DNA of 64,000 nucleotides from Symsagittifera roscoffensis (GCF_963678635.1 NC_087064.1:560001-624000), one strand, 5' to 3'. Shown: positions 9,836 to 20,869, counted from the stretch's first letter. Notes: generated from the letters alone by a model not told the origin. Made by a program: numbers and translations.

Positions 9836-10820
9836 TAAGAACAAGAGGTGTTTTTAAAATTATATTTGTCCAGAATTGCGCATTGCCAACTATAAGGAGC
9901 ATTGACACTCAGCAAGCTAAATTGGGACTTGTTTTGGAAAAAAAGGGGATTTTCAATGCCAAAATCTGAGTAGATTTTGGATTGGTTTCTTGGACGAATT
10001 ACTGAGAACGAGCCTGATGGTCGTGTGTGAATTGATGAAAACATCATGGTGCCCAATCCCGAATGCTGATTCGATATTGCGAGCGACACAGGTTGTGCAG
10101 AAGGAGTTGAATTCAGATTGCAACTTGCAAGACCTTAACTTCAATTACAACTTGATGACAACATTGTGGAGTTGCCTGGCTGGGGATCAGAAGACTGGGT
10201 TAAGCCTGGTAGCTGTCTGGCGAAAGTCTGTGAACTAGAAAGTTACGTATGTGGAGGTCTCGACTACAAAACAACTCAATCAAATAACGATACTGTTCGG
10301 AAATATAGTGATGAAAGCAAAAACGGAAACGGAATTTGAGAGCAGATTGCCACGGAGGAACTGAGGTGAATATAGTGACTGCACTAGGATTCTACAGCAT
10401 GTTTGGTTCTCTAGAGTCACTGTTGAATCTAGAAGAAAAGCATGAGTTGGTCACAGCCATCAGTGTAGACGATTTTCCGGGATTGTTACAAACCAAACAG
10501 AAGCATATTGGAAATTGGAGAGAAGCAATAGAAGTTGAAATGAACACCCGACAGAGTGAAACTTATCGCAGACCATCTGAAGCGCGATTTCTTGTAGGAT
10601 CGACGTTGGCTCCGATGTGGAAAAGCCGATACCCAGTAAAATTCGTAGCAGTTGATGTAAAGGTACAAGTGTGACCGTGGATCAAACCTTCTCAGTGCCA
10701 AATTGCGCAAGACTAGCGAGAATGTCGGAAAAGTCCTACGAGTTGCTAGATAAGATGTTTGTAGCAGTTCCAAGAAGAACCAAGGATGAAATAGAACCGA
10801 TATTGGGAAAGAAGTTCAAG
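9836..10820 (+). pseudogene. unknown element protein piece, possible ectodomain
   Basis: Open pieces at 9990-10238 and 10336-10674 read, for example, NADSILRATQVVQKELNSDC and GSLESLLNLEEKHELVTAIS, followed by LAPMWKSRYPVKFVAVDVKV. Scattered Cys residues and the location just before a membrane-anchor-like piece make an extracellular region conceivable, but this is inference only. Confidence 0.3.
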
Positions 10821-11745
10821 TGATATGTTAGTGCGAACTTCAGCGACATTGAAAGACAGAAACAGAGAAGATCAAGAGCGACAGATTATATTGCAGTAGA
10901 AAAAAAAGTTGAAATCCACCGAGTGATGATGGAAGTGGAACCACAACTGGAAGCGTCGGGGAAGCAAAATTGGAGGAGCATCATGTTATCACATAAGGCT
11001 TTCACATGCCTTGGTTTAGTACAAACATGGTGGTTTCCTGCGCGTAGTAATCTGGTGTTGATATGGGATTCTGAAGAGCTGCTCTCAATGGGTTTGCCAG
11101 ATTCAACACAGTCCATAGCGATAGTGATAGTTGGGGTTATATTGGCAATTAGGTGGTTGGAAGCGCATGCGGAGGAGAACAATCGTCAGGAATCACCGAT
11201 CAAAGAACAGTGGGAGGAAATTGATTGTCTAAAAGTTTTAGATAATTTTGACACAACGTGCAAAGTTTTGAAGATTCCGATAGAAGTAAAGAAAATATGG
11301 GCCAGAAGACAACTGATGCCATGGTTTAGAGCCAACATGACTACATCGTTGTATGAATATGCCAAAAAGCATATGTCGAAGCACAGCAGAATGTATAGAC
11401 AGTTCATATCAGATGGACATTGGATCAGGAGTTTTCAAGCGAGCTGTCGTAACGCCACGGAATGCAGTGAATTTTGCAGTAAAAATAAAGGTCAAGAACA
11501 GGTGATTGTGACGGGAGAGAATGAGAAGAAAGATTGAAGGAAGACCTGGAGAGAAACGTGATGATTTGCCACCACAACAGCCTCTGTAGGAAAACGGAGA
11601 CTGGTGTAGACCCTCTACCTTGTTGTAAACAAGGGGTGGAAGAGCAGAGGTGTTGGAGGACAGCCTCCAACAGCTTCAGAATGGCCACCAACGTGTTTCA
11701 AGACACTGAAACTGAGAGCGCGGTGTCAATGTCGCAGAAGTAGAA
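10821..11745 (+). pseudogene. possible membrane-anchored C-terminal piece (Env-like position)
   Basis: 10923-11537 is the longest open stretch of the element (204 residues). After a soluble part it has STQSIAIVIVGVILAIRWL (about 11100-11160), long and apolar enough for one membrane span, then a charged stretch with several Cys residues (ASCRNATECSEFCSKNK). It sits at the 3' end, just before the poly(A) signals and right LTR, where envelope-like genes lie in some Ty3/gypsy elements. No fusion peptide, furin site or known Env family was recognised, so the Env idea is only positional. Confidence 0.3.
11606..11672 (+). repeat. cluster of three perfect hairpins
   Basis: GTAGA-CCC-TCTAC (11606-11618), CCTTGTT-GTA-AACAAGG (11618-11634) and TGTTGGAGG-ACAG-CCTCCAACA (11651-11672) follow each other within 67 bases. 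Stems are 5, 7 and 9 bp. They lie near the 3' end of the element's coding region, shortly before its untranslated end. Confidence 0.8.
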
Positions 11746-12452
11746 ACTGGAGCAAGGACAAAGAGCCGAAAAACAAGATGCCATAAAGAGAAAAATATGA
11801 AGAATTTAGAAGTTTCGGAACTTCTAAACGATGAAGATCAAAACCAAGAAATGAACAAAAAAAGTAGCTAAGAAGATCTTAAAACTCAGAAATGCTTTTG
11901 TACGAGAAAAATTAGAAAGAGAAACCAAACAACTAAGCTTGCAATTGAAACTGAATAAAATAAAATTAAGTTGACTTTTGCGTTTCACATTTTGTTGCAT
12001 TTATAATTTTGCATTGTAATTTTAGTTAGTGTTTTTAGGGACAATTATTGTTTTGAGAGAAGCATGAACGTCTGGCATTAAACTTCTGAAGGAGGATGCA
12101 TAGTAATTTTAGTTTGCTGGTTGGCAGGACTGTCCAGCGTCCCAACCACTTTTAAACCTAGAAGAAGAAGTTTGAATTCGACATAATGGCACTAAAACTC
12201 AGAAAAGATATTCACCTTGAATCATGTCCTTAAAGTGCAGATTAAGGAAAAAAGTTGGAAGGCTCTAACAGTGTATTATGATGCCATTTTTATTCTGCAG
12301 TGAGTCGATGTGATGTAGATAAAGTGATTACATGCATTTTGTAAACTCTGTTCGATGAAAGTGTACCTTTTTAATGAATACCACGAGATTCATTGTGGAC
12401 ACTGATGGGGCTGTGCGGGGAGTATGTGACTTTCAATCAGATTAGCGCAAAT
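11746..12452 (+). other. 3' untranslated stretch of the plus-strand element
   Basis: No open frame of interest. It is AT-rich, with the double AATAAA at 11954 and, before the right repeat, a purine-rich AGAAGAAGAAG near 12161 and GGGGCTGTGCGGGGA near 12409. Either might be a degraded polypurine tract, but neither abuts the LTR-like repeat. Confidence 0.4.
11954..11964 (+). promoter_or_regulatory. double polyadenylation hexamer
   Basis: AATAAAATAAA contains two overlapping AATAAA hexamers about 200 bases after the last coding-like piece. It fits a 3' end signal for the element or for a read-through transcript. Confidence 0.4.
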
Positions 12453-13060
12453 TGCATGGAAACATCGAATTTTTATTTGTAACAGCTGAGTGAGAAAATT
12501 GGCAGTTTCGATGGGTGCACAGTGCTAATCATGCAATTTGACGAACTGGGAGAGATTAATTTGAAGTGACAAAGTAAGTTTAAAAAATTCGTTCAAAAAT
12601 AAAGACACGTCAAGACCTCAAAATTTCGCGAACACTGAAAACCGCAAAATTCAGACCAGACCATTTTTTGCTAGAAAACAGCAACAGTGACTCTCGATGG
12701 TGAAAAAAAATTGAGATCTATTTTGAAATTACTATAGAGATTGTCCGAATTTTAACAATTGTAACTGTACAATCGTTACTGAGCAATTCCCGAGAACTAG
12801 CAAGGGTCTCGGGAGGATTTTACTACCCCTCCAGGAGGACGACAAGACCGCCCTTCGTCCGGGGTTCCAGAACCACCCGGACGGGTCTGGGTAAGAAACT
12901 AAAACTGCATTTAAACAACTTTTAGCTTCCGGTTATGTCCTGAATTGAATCAAATAGAATTAAAATTCGTTTTCAGATAAGGAGAAGCTAGGAATTAAGG
13001 ATAGGGTTCATCCACCTCCGATGGATATGATGATTTTTATCTACTGACCAAAAACCATAG
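12453..13060 (+). repeat. right LTR-like direct repeat
   Basis: It matches 3347-3868 and continues past the point where the left copy is lost in the N gap (to about 13050, ending around TTTTTATCTACTGACC). It contains an AATAAA at 12598. The distal part is also present inverted at 2645-2771 and as a weaker direct copy at 13330-13480, so several fragments of this repeat lie within 11 kb. Confidence 0.75.
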
Positions 13061-13329
13061 TAATATATAAAATGTTACACAACCGGATTAATAAAACGAA
13101 AATCAGTGGAAGAAAAAGACGACAAATAGGAATCCTCTTATCCTGGTAACAAGATACGATAAGACGATTAGCTGAGAGAGATCTTACGAAATGAAGGTAC
13201 AGTGGGACATCCTGAGCGGATACGTACCATCATGAGCCATGAAATTGGAGAGTTAACGAGGTTATCTCCGGGAGAACACTGAATTGGAGGCCCGGTGCCC
13301 AGAGACTATTACAGACTGTGTGAAACTAT

Positions 13330-13480
13330 TAAACGTACTTTTTAGCTGCTGCCATGTCCTGAATAGTTGAATTTACTCCGATTTCATATACTTTTTCGGA
13401 GCATGAGTAGCTAGAGAGAAGGAAAAGTCAATGCATCTCCACTGGATTTCGTTATTAACTGTCACTAAAAACATAGTAAA
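13330..13480 (+). repeat. diverged partial copy of the LTR-like repeat end
   Basis: TTTTTAGCTGCTGCCATGTC and the following CCTGAATAGTTGAAT, GAGTAGCTAGAGA and CTAAAAACATAGTAA parallel the right LTR-like repeat at about 12905-13060 in the same orientation, with many substitutions. It is probably an older solo remnant. Confidence 0.55.
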
Positions 13481-14994
13481 CAATGGGTTCCGAGCCATGT
13501 GTTTGTTCGTAATCACGTAGTCCGGGGATCCGAGAACCAGCTGTGTGAATATCTTCGCATTTAACGAAAACTGATCAAGAGTACTTTGATGGCCTAAAAT
13601 TGGTAACTTTTTACTTAGCCCTAAACAGACCAGAAAACTAACTGGTTAGGTCTAAACGGTGAAAAACAAGTAGAGTTAAGGTAACTGACGCCTGCCAGTC
13701 GTCAATAGGTGTTTTTTCTACGCTCTTTCACTCTGCAATGTTCGGGCAAATGTTATATAGTTTGCGCTGTTTTCATCTATCTGTTTGTGGAAATGACAGC
13801 ATAATCGGCCAATTTTCTAAAACGCTTAGATAAAACGTCACTCTTGTTTCCTCTGTGGTGCATCGCGAAATGATCACGGATGTTTTTCTCAACTTCAGGA
13901 GCCGCAGGTTCTTCTGATGGCCCGTGGAGAATACTAGTAACCGTTTAAGGATGATGGGCTCGTAAAACTGAAGTAGGTATGATATTTCTCCCACATCTGG
14001 CTAGCTTCGCAGATGATATCAGTAAAAGACTGTCAACATGGAGAAGCGTTAAAGATGATACACTTTCGAACAATTTCAATGATACCATTAACTACAGGTA
14101 CAACATCTAGTGGAGTAGCCAAGGAATGTGACTTTGACACGGAAGGTGACTTTGATACCACACTTACCGCAATTGTTGCTCGTAACATCCACTCATGCGG
14201 TGACTCGGCAGAAAGGATGGTCTCAATCTTCTTCATCGATACAATTGAAAAAACCACGGCTATAGCCGCGCACGTCTTTCTGAATGTACCAATCATTATA
14301 CCAGACGTTAACCAGACGTTTGTCACTGCAAGTTGCATTAGACTGTGCGTATAGAATTGCGGTTACACTGAGCTTTGCGCAGCGATCTGTACCCCTTATC
14401 CAGAGAGTAGAGCTACTCAGGAGCGCGAAGCCTATTTTGGTTTTTAACTAGTTTATTGAATCCCGGTAGCTTTCTTGTCTTATTTTACTTAGTTTTTAGG
14501 CTGATAGCAGCATCTAAGTCAACCTAATTGTTGGTTTTTGTACCTCAATCGGTCAAAATGACATGGAACCTCAGGATCGACACAGCAAAAAGTCCGCATT
14601 ACACCTCAACTCAAGATAATAAGATAAAATTTTCTCAAGTGATTAAAATCAGATCAGAAGAAAAGAAAAAAAGAAATGATTTCGGACGTTTTTGGAAAAA
14701 CGTTCATGTTCAGGTAGATAATTTTGATATAAAATGATTTAAAGGCTTCAAAACATTATAAAAAAACCATTAAATGGTTCTAAACAGGAACACAAATTTC
14801 TACTTATCAAACTTGAGCATTTTCATGTAAGAATTTTTTAATCTTTACTTTTTCGTAATTTTCTGAGATTTTAACTTACTTAGTGTTTTTTGTTCTATTT
14901 TTTTGATTTTACAATTCATTTGGTTGACATGTTCGATATTCTGAGCCGAAAATGTTTTTGGACTAAATTCTAAATGTGAGCTCCCTGCATACTC
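13481..14994. other. no gene supported
   Basis: Two open frames overlap on opposite strands at 14013-14354 (113 residues plus, 101 minus) but neither shows a known domain, a splice context or a repeated copy. The remainder is AT-rich, with a lysine-rich 69-residue frame at 14528-14737 that looks like chance. The plus-strand Penelope boundary was not located precisely. Confidence 0.4.
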
Positions 14995-15000
14995 CTGAAC

Positions 15001-15330
15001 TCACCTCGCGTGACATCTCAAAAATTTCAACGATGAATGTCGAACAGTTTGTACAACATAGGTTAAATTACATCCACAACAAAACATTTTGTAGATTACC
15101 TTGGACTCCATATCACGAAAAAATGACGATTTAAGTGAGGGAAGAGCTGTGTTCATTTTCCGGGTCGTAAAAACAATTTGAAAGTTGGCCATGCTGCGCA
15201 CCTTCTTTGTTTGAAAACAATTGGTTTTGATTTCCTCGATATTGAAGCATGAGCTTTGAGGGTTTCTCGTCTCGCTTGCCATTTCTTGCCCAAGTTTTTG
15301 TCTTACTTTGTATTGAATTTGCTTCAAGAA
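15001..15330 (-). pseudogene. GIY-YIG endonuclease end of the Penelope-like element
   Basis: A 108-residue frame reads NFQIVFTTRKMNTALPSLKS, then VIYKMFCCGCNLTYVVQTVR and SLKFLRCHAR. GIY-YIG nucleases of Penelope-like elements typically have 'VYK-x-x-C-x-C-x-x-x-YVGxTxRxLxxR-xxxH'. Here the Gly after YV is Val, and the His/Arg positions are partly kept. The domain nicks target DNA to prime reverse transcription in this class. The final Glu/Asn part of the fold is missing after CHAR. Confidence 0.75.
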
Positions 15331-15469
15331 TTTTGCCTAGTGTTTCCGTCTCTACTTCCTATGACAACTCATATGGGTACTGATTTTCTTCCCTTGCTGT
15401 TTATTGATCATCACTGCTTCATTTTAGAGATCCCATGTTGATGTACTCTTAAGAATCTTGTGCACCGTA

Positions 15470-16105
15470 CCCTCTATTATATTTCTCTTCTACAACAGGG
15501 GGCACATTTTCTGAAGTTTAGAAGCGTACCAGTATCAGCTGATTTTTGATATAAACCACATTTAACTTGCTTGTTGCCATCTACGTTTGTATAAATATCT
15601 AAAAGCCAAGTCACCGTTCTGATTTGATGTTTCAAGTGTCAGTTGTGAGGGAGCAATTTGTTGGCAGCTTGCAATATCTTTAAAGTTTCGTTTAATACTC
15701 CTTAGAATATCGTTTTCATATCTTAGGGAAAGCTTCACATCTGGTATGGTCAGCTCATATTCACGCCTCTCATTGCAAAACTTGCAGAACCGAACTTTCT
15801 CTGATGTGCCTTTGTAATCTTCCTCCAAAATACCACCACCACAATCTTTATGATACCAAATCAAACAATCGTCGTATTCTCCTTGTCTTGGTTCTGAAAG
15901 TCACCCTTCTGATGCATATTGGGCATTTTTCGTTCATTTCCGCCAGGATATCATCCTCCAGGGGGATGTCTTTAGACAGAACTTTCTCGTAGTCTTTCAA
16001 CCAAAGAATTGCCAGAACGACTGCCAGATATGCATCCAATGCCAATCCAACCTTCCGTAGATAGCATGAGTCATTGCATTTGAATTGGACCTTGCTAACA
16101 GCCAT
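15470..16105 (-). pseudogene. Penelope-like RT core with inserted PHD-like zinc finger
   Basis: The first piece (16105-15848) reads VQFKCNDSCYLRKVGLAL and DYEKVLSKDIPLEDDILAEM, then CPICIRRVTF (Cys pair at about 15925-15914). After a frame change, WYHKDCGGG and VRFCKFCNERREY follow (15864 onward). The pattern C-x2-C ... W-Y-H-x3-C ... C-x2-C is PHD/RING-like. Directly after it come LSLRYENDILRSIKRN (RT catalytic-loop position, about 15730-15690), LETSNQNGDLAF, and, in another frame, TGTLLNFRKCAP near 15500. The finger therefore sits between RT motifs B and C, not at either end. Loss of both Asp residues and the frameshift mark it as inactive. Confidence 0.7.
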
Positions 16106-16600
16106 GTAGCTGCTTCAGCGTTGGTTTCAATATTCAATTTTGCAAAAAAACTACCTGTGAGAGGGAGGGCATACACTAAGTTTGCATCCTTTTGTGTGCT
16201 TTAGCCAGTCCAAAAAGCTGTGCAGGATGACCATCAAATGACCTCAAACTTGCATATAAGCCATCTGTAAGCTTTTTTTTTAGTTCAAGGCCAGTAGTTT
16301 TTTGTTCAAGTTTTTTTTTCAATTTTTCGAAGAACCGAATCATTCATATTATCATGTCTCTCAATCTGTTATGATTATAGCAGTTGGGTCAGTTTTTTTT
16401 TTCAAACTGTGTGTTTTTTCATGAAACAAAACCGAACATCCTTATCAAAAGGTACCTCGACTAGTTCGCTGTTTTTGAGATCGTTCTAGCTTCTTCAATT
16501 CACATATCGCGTGGATTCTGGCGTAATTTCTTTGTGTACCACTTAGCAGCCGATTCAATTTCAATTAATGTTTCGTCAAGCTCGTCATGCCTCTTTAGTT
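16106..16600 (-). pseudogene. N-terminal RT part of the Penelope-like element
   Basis: Broken minus-strand frames give RNYARIHAICELKKLERS, a lysine-rich stretch, then LKKKLTDGLYASLRSFDGHP leading to AQLFGLAKAHK. The last matches the 'LYGLPKxHK' signature of Penelope-like RT. Several poly(A)/poly(T) runs coincide with the frame changes. The following 'PLRPI' region is weak. Confidence 0.55.
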
Positions 16601-17640
16601 GCGAAAAAAAAATTATCTATGTGTCCTGAAATGTGGAAATTTTCTCCGACTGCATGTTTAGGCCCCATGGATAGTAACTCATCCACTCATCCCGGCAACT
16701 TGTATCTCTGGGGTCTGTCGTGTCTATCAACTCACTTCTCAGTTTTTTTTAGAGTGACTGAGGCGTGTGACTAAAGCGTTTCCCCTCGCTTGACGCAGAA
16801 CAAAGTTAATGACCGATGGCCATAATCTCTCATCATTTGTTCTCCTTACTATGTCCCATACCTTGCCCAAGTCTCGGTACCCTAACCGAAAAAAATTAGG
16901 TTTTATATCGGTATCTAGGCATTTTCTCAGAAATTTAAGGCAATACTGGCTATTGTAAATTTTCTAAAACTCTGGGCGTCGGTTCTCTAGGCGAAGATGA
17001 TGATTCAGCAACTACTGGGCGTAATTTTTTTCCGAATCCTCCCTCGTTGACTCTTGTAGACCGTTCCTCGTTCCTCGTTCCTCGAGCCCCTCTAGTCCCC
17101 CTGTTGATATAGGTATAATAAGGTTTTTTTATTAAAGTAACAGATATGGTTTTATTATTAGGTTTAGTCCTATGATAGCAGTTTAGGCTTAGTCTTTAGA
17201 GTAGAGTTGTTTTTACAGGGTTTCGCCATTATCTCGGGTCTTTTTTCTCTGATATGCAGCATCTTGTTATGTAGTTTCTCTCTAGATATTCGATTAGATC
17301 CAGTCCCCATCGTGACAGGTCCAACGAAATCCCCTACGATATCACATAAATCCTTTTTGAGCTCCTTTCGTTTGTACTCGCTGATTGAACTCCAGCAAGA
17401 ACAAATCGCACTGTTCTAGCGTTATTGTTTCCAGGAGGTGATACCTTCTCTTGGGATATCACCCAAGAATAGCGTGTTTATGGCCTTATGCTGATCCCCC
17501 AACGGCAGCTCCAGTTTCTTAATGGCAATGTCACCCATTATTTTTCATTCAAGTCAGCAAGAAGCTTCTTCGTAGTCCGTGGACTGTGGTTTTACTAACT
17601 TCTCATGGGTACGTTTTTGATTTAGAGTCTGTGGCAGCTT
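16601..17640. other. no gene supported
   Basis: Short open frames only. A small tandem CGTTCCT repeat (GTTCCTCGTTCCTCGTTCCTC) lies at about 17063. This may include the decayed end of the copy A third protein, but I could not align anything with confidence. Confidence 0.4.
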
Positions 17641-17649
17641 CAGTATAAA

Positions 17650-18456
17650 TCAACTCGACATCACATCAATGAGCTGCTTACCAATCTCTTTTTCCACAGT
17701 CGCTCCAAGACTTTCTCTCTGTAGTGCCTCTTTAAATTGGTTCTTCACGTGTAAGCTCCTCTTGTCTCCGTGAGTCCCAATTGGCAGAGAAAAAGTCGTG
17801 CCTGGGTTCAAACGCTTATTCTTTGCAAGAAGAATGTAAAGTAGTCCTGCAGCTCCAATCCGGTGCTCGTTGATTTCAAGATCTATTTGCACCACTCCAT
17901 AAGCTGCCAGGTAATTCTTAGTGCTACAAACCTACTTCGCTTTCGGAGCCAGACAGCCACCTTGAAGCATGATACTGCTCTCTCAAGACACTGGATCCTT
18001 GTTTTCAAATCCGGCCTTCTCTAGTACGACTCATAATTCTTTTATTCTGCATCGTGGTGGCAGAGATTTTCTGGCCATCCTCACGTTATTAGTCAACATT
18101 TTGATGGGAATTTCTCTCAAGTGAAAGCTGGCCGTCACTGAGCGGCCAATGAATAACGGATTCCATCCTCGAGTGAACCCGGGGCTCTAGTTTCAGTGAG
18201 AAGCACCACGAAGGGACTTTTCAATCTCAAAGTAATCCTCCTGATGATCGGAAAATCTTGCAGCGTTGTGGGTTTTAGGTCACGATCGAATATCAAATCA
18301 AACTTTTCACTAACTAGCTCGAAAGCCTCTTTCCAGTATGGAACTCTCAAGATATGGTTTGTCTTCTTTTCTAAAAGTTTCGATTCCAGAACTTCCGGTA
18401 CGCTTCGATTGGGCTTTTCCGTTTTCCCCCACTCCCTCACAGCAAATGGCCTCTGA
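17650..18456 (-). pseudogene. distal part of copy A third protein, unknown
   Basis: Two open pieces, 18440-18135 (VPEVLESKLLEKKTNHILRV, YWKEAFELVSEKFDLIFDRD) and 17895-17650 (QIDLEINEHRIGAAGLLYIL, NPGTTFSLPIGTHGDKRSLH), lie in line with the better-supported upstream part. They look protein-like. A loose resemblance of the second to the plus-strand piece near 7.7 kb (YAALIVMTVKPELAIKGKLL) is suggestive only. No domain is recognised. Confidence 0.35.
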
Positions 18457-18559
18457 GATTTAATTGATTAGCGCTGGATCTCTGCTTCACCTGGAAAACG
18501 CAGATTCATTCATCCGAGGTATCAAGCCTTCTTGCTCGTTCCAGGTTAATGTCGTCCCA

Positions 18560-19340
18560 TCCAGAACATTGATCAGGGTGAGGTGGGTTACAGAGTATCG
18601 GTAGGCGGCCACAAGTGGACCAGAGAAGGCAAAGGTCACTGCTGGTCTTCTAATACACATTACTACCTCTAATCACTGCAAGAGAATCTGATGTCATGGC
18701 CGGACATAGGCCCGTGAGTAAGCGCATGCCATCATTGACCTTCACCAGTTCTTCATTCGTCTGGCTTGTTCTTCTTCTCCCATCATCTGCCGATTCTGAA
18801 TTAGGCGGCATTCCACTAGCAACGTCGTTATTCCAGTAACACACTTGTAGGAGTAGGTGTCATTGCTCTGGTAGGTCCTGCTCATCGACATTGAATCCAC
18901 TTTCTTCGTGAATTGATGGAATACTGCCAGATTACTTGCGTTTAAGAACTCAGAGCTAAGTTTCCGTCATTTCTGAGATTTTCCACGACCCTGCTGATAA
19001 GGAAGGCCGGCTCCATAATGGAAAGGCTCCTGGGAAACACCAGAAACAAAGCGAGTAGCAAGTTGATTGACATGCTCATAATCTTCAGCAAAAATACCTC
19101 AAATAATGTCCGCGGAGAACAGGTCATCCGTTTAATCTTTTTCCCAACAAGGACTCACGAATATCACATTTTGTGCCGTTTCTCGGTCCTCAGGCCTCTT
19201 TTTGCCTGCTCATTCCAAATGATTGGGATATTGATAACATTTGCTAGTTTAACAAAGTTTCCCACAATCATTCCTTTCCTTTCTGTTGTTCGAGGTGGTC
19301 TTGTATGTTTTCCCACAATTGACTATTGGCGGAGGTGATC
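18560..19340 (-). pseudogene. middle part of copy A third protein
   Basis: 18844-18650 contains GMRLLTGLCPAMTSDSLAV followed by IRGSNVY, homologous to the plus-strand element at about 6.95-7.02 kb. Just upstream (19127-18942) comes an apolar stretch, SMSINLLLALFLVFPRSLSI. The plus-strand element has an apolar stretch (ILVVLALFLTFVV) in the corresponding position. Shared order supports one protein family. Several stops lie between the pieces. Confidence 0.5.
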
Positions 19341-19379
19341 ATTCATGAGCATTGTCGCCGACTTTTTCCAATCGAGGCG

Positions 19380-20370
19380 TCGAGAATGGCCTCTCTCCCC
19401 TCTCTCAAGTAGGACGGTACGCCCTCGATTCTCGAAATTTTTCATATAAGCAGCGTTTTTGCGATCAAGCACTGGCGTTGTTGAGCCACTCGTGGAATTC
19501 AAAATGGTGAGATTGATAGGTCGTCAATTATAACGCTTATTACTTGATGATAATCGCCACTGTACGGCTTCAATTGCAGATACCACACAAAGTTTGAGAA
19601 TTCCAAACACAAAACTTCAACAATTCCAATCAAAGTTTCCACAAATACATTTCACTTTTTCCTGATCACGATGACGCAAAATTATTCCTTCAATTTGACC
19701 GCGAATCTAGATGACACTAACTTTTGTACTTCCACCATGTCCGCAAACATTGTCTGGATTGCCTCCCAGATGTTCCTTGAAGTAGTTTAATCTCCTCTTG
19801 GTGGATCAAGAAGTCCTGCTGCATACAAGTGATCATTCATTCCAGCAAACAAGAGTAGATCTGGCTCACTCGGAGTCTCTGACCTGATCGTCACTACGAA
19901 GGTCAACATCTGGTTAAGCTCTGCTCCAGATAGTGCGGAAAAATGGTTTCTCGCCAGAACAATTTTTTGATGTCCCGCCGAATCCGAACTCGCGACTATT
20001 ATGACCCTGGCAGTTTCAGGGAGTTCGGATCTACAAACTTGTCGAGAGCCCTCAGCTACGCAGGAGCGGTCACCCAAAATCTAGCTCTGTTCCTTTCTGA
20101 GGGATCCTTTGCTATCATTCTCATGAGACTTGGAACCAAGAAGTCTTTTTCTCCTGCTCACAGAGCTGTCTCTTCTAAACGGATGGATCCGATGGAGAAA
20201 TATGAGTCCGAATGTGGATCAAAAGTGAAGGATCCGGCCTCCACCAAGTCCCTCTCAAGTTCGCCTATGTGCTGCTGGAAGACTTTGTTGAGCCGTTTTG
20301 TGCCTTCAGTACAATGAAGTAGATCCGATCCGTGCTGTTGCTCAGGCCGGGATTTCTTACATTTCATTGT
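19380..20370 (-). pseudogene. SGNH-like domain 2 of copy A
   Basis: 20077-19787 reads ARVIIVASSDSAGHQKIVLA (block I-like), SGAELNQMLTFVV and LLLFAGMNDHLYAAGLL (block III-like G-x-N-D at about 19849-19826). Upstream, 20367-20158 reads GTKRLNKVFQQHIGELERDL. Downstream and across stops, LEFSNFVWYLQLKP near 19.6 kb matches LELSNFSRQLKLKPG at 6.08 kb in the plus-strand element. Homology to copy B (27.25-27.6) is nearly exact. SGNH-like domain 1, present in copy B, is missing here: the sequence jumps at about 20332. The location downstream of integrase is where a third gene would lie. Confidence 0.65.
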
Positions 20371-20869
20371 ATCAACTCAAGTTTTTTGTGTTTTTTTCTC
20401 GTGTTCTTGTAACTCTAGAAAATACATCAGTCTTCGCATTCATTATTGCAGTTTTTAGAGTCATTTACAATGTTCAACCAAGATTCTTCATGAGTTGTTT
20501 TTTTTCCTAAAACAGGGAGCTTACATTTCGTGCTGATCGAAGAAACACAGTTATTGTCAATCAATTTTTTCTTAAGACTTAAGTTTCTTTTTAACTTTAA
20601 TCGATCACAGGTTGCATTCATACTCTCTACTTTCTACAAAATCATCCATTATTTTCTACGATATCCTCTTAAAAAAATCCTTTCTACAATATTATCCTCT
20701 TCCTGGCCACAAGCCGTTTGTAGGTTTCATCTCAAGAAATTCAATTTCACCTCTTCGTTTGTTCAGACTTCAGTTCCCTTGATTGGTTCTTAGGTGATGC
20801 TCAAATAAATTTCTTGTTGATGTGTAATAATATCTCCGAAATTTGGAAGCTGAATCAAGTCAAGGTCAA
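20333..20869 (-). other. non-coding spacer of copy A (shared with copy B)
   Basis: About 540 bases, matching 28182-28720 with only scattered differences. It has no pol or SGNH coding. It is T-rich on the plus strand and includes an AAATAAA-type stretch (20807). It separates the pol tail from the SGNH protein and might be an LTR piece or an intergenic leader. An open plus-strand frame of 87 residues is present in both copies but looks incidental. Confidence 0.5.

Larger units (their letters stand above)
3347..13060 (+). mobile_element. decayed LTR-bounded retroelement carrying a double-SGNH protein
   Basis: Direct repeats of about 520 bp (3347-3868 and 12453-12969) start with the same TGCATGG and are about 9.1 kb apart, which is typical LTR-element spacing. 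The interior reads on the plus strand as a series of partly homologous, stop- and frameshift-broken coding pieces from about 4.2 to 11.7 kb, followed by a double AATAAA. Two interior blocks are homologous to minus-strand sequence downstream of Ty3/gypsy pol in copies A and B, so the families are related. I did not find RT, RNase H or integrase motifs inside it. It may be a non-autonomous derivative that kept the third protein and lost pol. Exact outer ends, primer site and polypurine tract were not resolved, partly because an N gap lies at the left repeat. Confidence 0.6.
14995..16600 (-). mobile_element. Penelope-like retroelement, decayed, with C-terminal GIY-YIG endonuclease
   Basis: Read on the minus strand from about 16.6 to 15.0 kb, the order is: an N-terminal RT region ending in AQLFGLAKAHK, a block like the Penelope 'Y-x-Q-x-D-G-x-A-M-G' region (YLRKVGLALDAYLA), a zinc finger, the catalytic-loop equivalent RYENDILRSIKRN, ETSNQNGDLAF, a TGTLLNF block, and a GIY-YIG nuclease end. 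This is the general plan of endonuclease-bearing Penelope-like elements. Frameshifts and stops occur at several points, and the usual YxDD is changed to YEND, so this copy is dead. The 5' end and any terminal repeats were not identified. Its orientation is the same as copies A and B to its right. Confidence 0.75.

Noticed and set aside
4226-11745. RT, RNase H or integrase inside the plus-strand element
   Set aside because: No YxDD, DAS or AYNTT-like motif was found in any plus frame; interior remains unassigned beyond the SGNH-like blocks.
13773-14354. Open frames on both strands near 14 kb (113 and 101 residues)
   Set aside because: Overlapping opposite frames without domain, splice sites or repeats; neither could be preferred.
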